Source: Candidatus Pullichristensenella stercoripullorum
GTDB lineage: Bacteria > Bacillota > Clostridia > Christensenellales > Aristaeellaceae
Direction of reading: 5' to 3'
Assembly: GCA_018712885.1 (NCBI GenBank)
Contig: DVGE01000074.1
Coordinates: 1 to 8,962 of the forward strand
Length of the DNA stretch: 8,962 bases
Shown: positions 5,553 to 8,962 of the stretch, in pieces
Layout: each line of letters opens with the position of its first letter
Numbering within the stretch: the stretch's first letter is position 1
Program-made: the position numbers and the translations under genes
The notes under the pieces: model-generated
The model's database searches: none
What the model was told of the DNA's origin: nothing
What the model saw: only the letters and a program-made list of their open reading frames with translations

Positions 5553-7541
5553 TCAGTCGTCAGAACCGACGATGCGGTAGTAGGTGCGGGCGGTGAGGCC
5601 GTAGCAGGCGGCGTAGATGAGCGCAAACGCCGCCACGCTTACCAGCGTACAGAGCGCGAACAGCCCCACGTCGTTGATGCCCACCAGCGGCAGAAGCCGC
5701 ATGATGAAGGGGAAGGCAAAGGCGATGTGCACGCAGGCGGTGATAAGCGGCAGGTAGAACATGATGAGCACCTGTGAGCGCACGGAGCGGCGTATCTCCG
5801 CCTTTTCCAGGCCGACCTTGCGCATGATGGAGAAGTTGCGCTTGTCGTCATAGCCCTCGGAAAGCTGCTTGTAGTACATGATCAGCACCGTGGCCATGAT
5901 GAACAGCAGCCCGAGGAACACGCCGAGGAAGAACAGCCCGCCGTTCATGCTGTAAATGTAGTCGCGCTCCTGCTCGCGCACATAGACGCGCACGCCCTCG
6001 ACCCCCGCGTCTTCGGAAAGGCGCGAGAACAGATCGTCCTGACGGAAGATATTCTCAAAGTCCACCGGCTCGGCAATGTCGAAGGCGACCTGATGGATGA
6101 TCGACGAGGCCGCGGTATCGTAGATCTCCCGCTGTCGCCTGTCCAGCTCCTCCAGTGTGTCCATGTCGGGCGTTACGAGGGTGAGGATGTCCCCGTAAAG
6201 ACCGTAGTAGCTGCCGGTGAAGGTGGCCATCAGGTCCACGTCGCCGGGGTCGAGCGTTTCAAACTCCATGCCCAGCAGTTCGATGCTGTCGCCATCGTAG
6301 GGGAACAGGTAGATCTGGTCGGGTTCCAGCACGTCGTTGCGCCCCGTGAGGCGGTTGAAGTCCTCCAGAGACACGCAGCTGAGTGTCACCAGTTCGCCGG
6401 AATTGAAGTCCGAGGTATAATCGAAGATCATCTTACCGTCGCGCAGCAGGCCAGAAAATTCCTCTTTCACATAGTCGATGCGGTTTTCTGCCGTCCAGCC
6501 GTTGTCCGCCAGCCAGTCGTCGATGACGGCGTTTACGTCGTCCCGGCGTTCGAGGTCCCAGTCCTGCACGGCGATCTCGCGCGGGTAGCGCCCCATGAGG
6601 CTGCTCTCCGTGCCGATGAACATCGTCGAGGTGGCAGAGAGCATCACCAGCACCATCGTCGAGAGGATGCAGATGTTGCCCAGGCCGACTGCGTTCTGCT
6701 TCATGCGGTACATCATGCCGGAAACGGAGATGAAGTGCTCCGGCTGATAGTAGTAGTGCCGGTTCCGCTTCAGGAGCTTCAAAACGGCGATGCTGCCGGC
6801 GGTGAACAGGCAGTAGGTGCCGATGATGACCAGCACCACGGCCACGAAGAAGAACATCAGCGCTTCCAAAGGGTTCTGGATGGTCACGGCCATCAAGTAA
6901 CCCGAACCCAGCGTCACGACGCCGATGAGTACCAGCAGCCACTTGGCCTTTGGTTCGCGCTCGCCCACCTTGTCGCCGCGCAGAAGTTCCACGGGGCTGG
7001 CAAAGTGTACCAGACGGATGTTGTTGAGCAGGATGAGCAGGAAGATCGCCGCGAAGATGAAAAGCGTGATCAGCGCCGCCTTCAGGGAGAACGTCAGCCC
7101 GAAGGCAACGTCGAAGTCCAGCAGCTTCAGCAAAAACAGGAGCACCAGCTTGGAGAGCGCCGCGCCCAGCGCCAGACCAACGACCGCGCTGAACAGCCCC
7201 ACGAACAGCGTTTCAAAGAACATCATCTTCGCCAGATGCTTTTTCTCCATGCCCAGCACGTTGAGCAGGCCGAACTCCTTGCGCCGCCGCTTGGTGAGGA
7301 AGCTCGAGGTGTAAAAGAGGAAGATGACCGCGAAGATGGTCACCACGAAGCTGCCCAATACCAGCGTCGAGCGGATGGTGATCTCGCCGCGCGTGCCCGT
7401 GAGGCCGGGATCCTCCGGGAGCATGTAGAGGATGTAGGTCATGGCCACGGTGAATACGCAGGAGAGGATGTAGGGGATATACGTCCGCGCGTTTTTGCGG
7501 ATGTTGTCAAGCGCCAGCCGCGCGTAGAAGAGTTTACGCAT
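5553..7541 (-). CDS. BceB-like ABC transporter permease (FtsX family), antimicrobial-peptide resistance
   Basis: A 662-aa membrane permease of the peptide-7-exporter (BceB) type, which pairs with a BceA-like ATPase and signals to a BceS-like kinase. Ten membrane segments are visible near residues 22-41, 57-78, 110-134, 155-175, 201-220, 227-247, 287-309, 533-556, 590-615 and 623-648. Between segments 7 and 8 lies an extracellular domain of about 220 residues (310-532), the hallmark of the family and the presumed peptide-sensing part. FtsX-like regions flank it, with RRRKEFGLLNVLGMEK (85-100) and the matching NFSIMRKVGLEKAEIR (569-584) before the later helices. The ATG at 7541 is chosen over an upstream ATG because GGAGG lies 9 bases before it. 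It overlaps the ATPase gene by 8 bases and is followed by a lipoprotein gene. The actual substrate (bacitracin, a lantibiotic, a defensin) cannot be read from the sequence. Confidence 0.92.
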   Translation of the reverse strand: MRKLFYARLALDNIRKNARTYIPYILSCVFTVAMTYILYMLPEDPGLTGTRGEITIRSTLVLGSFVVTIFAVIFLFYTSSFLTKRRRKEFGLLNVLGMEKKHLAKMMFFETLFVGLFSAVVGLALGAALSKLVLLFLLKLLDFDVAFGLTFSLKAALITLFIFAAIFLLILLNNIRLVHFASPVELLRGDKVGEREPKAKWLLVLIGVVTLGSGYLMAVTIQNPLEALMFFFVAVVLVIIGTYCLFTAGSIAVLKLLKRNRHYYYQPEHFISVSGMMYRMKQNAVGLGNICILSTMVLVMLSATSTMFIGTESSLMGRYPREIAVQDWDLERRDDVNAVIDDWLADNGWTAENRIDYVKEEFSGLLRDGKMIFDYTSDFNSGELVTLSCVSLEDFNRLTGRNDVLEPDQIYLFPYDGDSIELLGMEFETLDPGDVDLMATFTGSYYGLYGDILTLVTPDMDTLEELDRRQREIYDTAASSIIHQVAFDIAEPVDFENIFRQDDLFSRLSEDAGVEGVRVYVREQERDYIYSMNGGLFFLGVFLGLLFIMATVLIMYYKQLSEGYDDKRNFSIMRKVGLEKAEIRRSVRSQVLIMFYLPLITACVHIAFAFPFIMRLLPLVGINDVGLFALCTLVSVAAFALIYAACYGLTARTYYRIVGSDD

Positions 7542-8331
7542 GGTAGGAAACCTCCATGCCGGCAAATTCGCCCTGCGGCTCGGGGCTGGAAAGGGCGTTC
7601 ATGGCGTCGAGTATGCGTTGGTAGAACTCGTGTTCCGCCGCGCCGCCGCGGTAGAGCTGGTGGAACACCACGCCGTCGCGCAAAAACAGCACCCTGCCCG
7701 CGTGGCTGGCGGCCTTGACTGAGTGCGTGACCATGAGGATGGTCTGCCCCTCGCGGTTGATCTCGCCGAAGAGGTTGAGCAGCGAGTCCGTGGCGCGGGA
7801 GTCGAGCGCGCCGGTCGGCTCGTCGGCCAGCAGAAGCTGCGGGGAAGTGATCAGCGCCCGCGCCACCGCCGTGCGCTGCTTTTCGCCGCCAGAGATCTCG
7901 TAAGGGTACTTGGCCAGCAATTTGTCGATGCCCAGCTTGCGCGCCAGCGGCTTGATGAGCAGCGACATGTCGTCGGCGGACATGCGCTTGAGCACCAGCG
8001 GAAGGTAGATGTTGTCGCGCACGCTGAAGGTGTCCAGCAGGTTGAACTCCTGAAACACAAAGCCGAGATTGTCGCGGCGGAAGGCGGCCAGCTCCTTTTC
8101 CGGGATGTCGGTCAGTTTGCGGTCGCCCAGCCAGACCTCGCCGCTGGTGGGCTTGTCCAGCGCCGCCAGTATGTTGAGCAGCGTCGTCTTGCCCGAGCCG
8201 CTCTCGCCCATGATGGCGACGTACTCGCCCCGCTCCACGGAAAAGGAAACGTTGGCCAAAGCCTGTACGTGATGCGCGCCAAAGCGCGTGGTATACACCT
8301 TTTTCAGATTGTTCGCCCGAAGAATGGTCAT
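7534..8331 (-). CDS. BceA-like ABC transporter ATP-binding protein
   Basis: Cytoplasmic ATPase of the MacB/LolD/BceA group that drives the adjoining permease. The protein is 265 aa, slightly longer than the usual about 250. Motifs: Walker A GESGSGKT (42-49), Q-loop Gln94 in FVFQEFNLLD, signature ISGGEKQR (146-153), Walker B LLLADEP (166-172) with Glu171, D-loop GALD and switch His203. ISGGEKQRTAVARALI and the LLDTFSVRDNIYLPL stretch are typical of Bce-type ATPases. The start at 8331 is supported by AAGGAGG 8 bases upstream; a longer frame would read through the promoter region. The last codons overlap the permease start (7534-7541). The C-terminal tail after about residue 245 (SSPEPQGEFAGMEVSYHA) is not part of the conserved domain. 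The gene is likely induced through the repeated operator upstream by the cognate response regulator. Confidence 0.94.
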   Translation of the reverse strand: MTILRANNLKKVYTTRFGAHHVQALANVSFSVERGEYVAIMGESGSGKTTLLNILAALDKPTSGEVWLGDRKLTDIPEKELAAFRRDNLGFVFQEFNLLDTFSVRDNIYLPLVLKRMSADDMSLLIKPLARKLGIDKLLAKYPYEISGGEKQRTAVARALITSPQLLLADEPTGALDSRATDSLLNLFGEINREGQTILMVTHSVKAASHAGRVLFLRDGVVFHQLYRGGAAEHEFYQRILDAMNALSSPEPQGEFAGMEVSYHA

Positions 8332-8360
8332 GTGGGAAACCTCCTTGAGAAGATGTATAC

Positions 8361-8389
8361 AGCATAGCACGCCCCAAAGGCCGCTGCCA
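8361..8389 (-). promoter_or_regulatory. Weak extended -10 promoter of the transporter operon
   Basis: The minus strand contains TGCTATGCT, an extended -10 (TATGCT at 8366-8361). The hexamer 17 bases upstream, TGGCAG (8389-8384), is a poor -35, which fits a promoter needing an activator. The repeated regulator element begins 6 bases further upstream. The leader to the ATG at 8331 is short and contains the AAGGAGG site. Confidence 0.5.
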
Positions 8390-8395
8390 TAACTT

Positions 8396-8439
8396 AACCT
8401 TACATTTTGGCCTCCAACCTTACATTTTTGTAAGGTTGG
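8396..8439. promoter_or_regulatory. Response-regulator binding array upstream of the Bce-type operon
   Basis: On the plus strand AACCTTACATTTT occurs at 8396-8408 and again at 8416-8428, exactly 20 bp apart (two helical turns). The second copy is also the left part of a perfect inverted repeat, CCAACCTTACA (8414-8424) and TGTAAGGTTGG (8429-8439), with a TTTT centre. There are thus three half-sites, two direct and one inverted, ending directly above the weak -35 of the transporter operon. OmpR-family regulators of Bce systems bind such sites. No T-run follows, so it is not a terminator. Confidence 0.75.
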
Positions 8440-8484
8440 GACGGGGAACGCCATTTGAGACGCGCGGAAAAGGCGTTTTGTTCC

Positions 8485-8518
8485 AAAAACACGCAAAGCG
8501 CCCGCAGGGACGCTCTGC
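8485..8518 (-). terminator. Intrinsic terminator of the sensor-kinase gene
   Basis: The minus strand reads GCAGAGCG (8518-8511), then T, CCC, TGC, GGG and CGCTTTGC (8500-8493). This gives an 8-bp stem with one G-U pair, a single bulged base and a 3-bp inner stem, followed by GTGTTTTTGG. It starts about 9 bases after the kinase stop codon and insulates the regulatory genes from the transporter operon. Confidence 0.75.
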
Positions 8519-8526
8519 CGCAAAGG

Positions 8527-8962
8527 TCATTCCGAAAGCTCGGGGCGCTTTAAGGAGATATGCACGCGCGTGCCGCCGCCGGGACGGGCGTCGATGTGTA
8601 TCGAATGCCCGAGCATGGTCAGCACCCGCCGCGTGAGATAGAGGCCGATGCCGGTGGACTTGCGGTCTGTGCGGCCATTGTAGCCGGTATAGCCGCGCTC
8701 GAACACGCGCGGCAAATCTTCCGGGGCGATGCCGATGCCCGTGTCGGCGATGACCAGATGGTCGTTTTCCACGTACATGGAGATGGAACCCTCGGGCGTG
8801 TACTTGACGGCGTTGGAAAGCAGCTGCTCCACGCAGAAGCCGAACCACTTTTCATCCGTCAGCACCTGCCGGCCGGTCGGCTGTATCTCCAGCCGCAGCT
8901 CCTGATGGATAAAGAAGCGGGCGTACTTGCGGGCGGCGGCGCGCAGGATGGTGTCCAGATCG
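8527..8962 (-). CDS. BceS-like sensor histidine kinase (C-terminal part, runs off right edge)
   Basis: The last 144 residues of a membrane sensor kinase of the Bce type, the partner of a BceAB transporter. The reading frame is open to the window edge, so the membrane anchor and phosphorylated histidine lie outside. The visible part starts DLDTILRAAARKYARFF and contains TDEKWFGFCVEQLLSNAVKY with the N-box (visible residues 45-55), the G1 box DTGIGI (73-78), an F-box around RVFERGYTG, and the G2 box STGIGL (102-107), so the ATP-binding fold is complete. TDEKW and the RGYTGYNGR-x5-TGIGLYL pattern are typical of BceS kinases, which have short N-terminal regions and rely on the transporter to sense peptide. 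A GTG at 8865 lies inside the fold and is not a real start. A response-regulator gene is expected immediately upstream, off the window. The gene ends 196 bases before the ATPase start and has its own terminator. Confidence 0.92.
   Translation of the reverse strand, partial: DLDTILRAAARKYARFFIHQELRLEIQPTGRQVLTDEKWFGFCVEQLLSNAVKYTPEGSISMYVENDHLVIADTGIGIAPEDLPRVFERGYTGYNGRTDRKSTGIGLYLTRRVLTMLGHSIHIDARPGGGTRVHISLKRPELSE

Noticed and set aside
6093..7718. Plus-strand ORF of 541 codons, very rich in His, Gln, Glu and Val
   Set aside because: It is antisense to the permease gene, whose protein has clear membrane segments and FtsX-like motifs. The odd composition is typical of a GC-rich shadow frame.
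8414..8439. Inverted repeat as a terminator of the kinase gene
   Set aside because: No T-run follows on the minus strand, a better terminator lies at 8485-8518, and a third half-site at 20-bp spacing points to protein binding.
1..8962. tRNA, rRNA, riboswitch, insertion sequence, attachment site or toxin-antitoxin pair
   Set aside because: No cloverleaf, conserved rRNA, transposase, terminal inverted repeats or small paired genes could be seen; the gaps are short and explained by promoters, operators and terminators.

Overview
The window looks like a chromosomal segment of a GC-rich, probably spore-forming member of the Firmicutes (Clostridia-like). This rests on strong AAGGAGG-type Shine-Dalgarno sites, a BceAB-type peptide-resistance ABC module with its sensor kinase, a BclA-like collagen protein of the kind found on spores, and a potABC polyamine transporter. 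The exact genus cannot be told from the sequence. All eight supported genes lie on the minus strand, so transcription runs from high to low coordinates; the many plus-strand ORFs are GC-driven shadows.

Layout in transcription order. (1) 8962-8527: the C-terminal ATPase part of a BceS-like histidine kinase, cut by the window edge and followed by an intrinsic terminator (8485-8518). (2) 8526-8332: a regulatory gap holding a repeated TGTAAGGTT element (one inverted pair plus one direct copy on a 20-bp period) just upstream of a weak extended -10 promoter. (3) 8331-5034: a three-gene unit of a BceA-like ATPase, a 662-aa BceB-like FtsX-family permease overlapping it by 8 bp, and a small lipoprotein of unknown function, closed by a 22-bp perfect palindrome (5007-5028). 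(4) 4910-3537: a soluble sensor protein with an NTF2/SnoaL-like domain, a PAS-like domain and a GGDEF domain, starting at TTG, with a perfect 8-bp-arm dyad over its predicted -10. (5) 3449-2337: a collagen-like protein with a cysteine-rich head, about 66 Gly-X-Y triplets and a BclA/C1q-like tail, ending in a terminator that spans its stop codon. (6) 2200-1: potA, potB and the start of potC, tightly coupled by an ATGA overlap and by a Shine-Dalgarno that shares bases with a stop codon. A promoter with a dyad in its spacer precedes potA.

How they work together. The kinase, ATPase, permease and lipoprotein probably form one antimicrobial-peptide sensing and detoxification module: the transporter and kinase detect the peptide, a response regulator (expected off the right edge) binds the 8396-8439 array, and the transporter operon is induced. 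The lipoprotein is the least understood part. The collagen-like gene is probably a sporulation gene, since its upstream region contains a match to a sigma-K-type promoter. The diguanylate cyclase and the Pot importer appear to be independent neighbours, each with its own promoter and operator-like dyad. The window therefore holds recognisable families; the parts most worth following up are the lipoprotein, the operator arrays, and the defects and head domain of the collagen-like protein.
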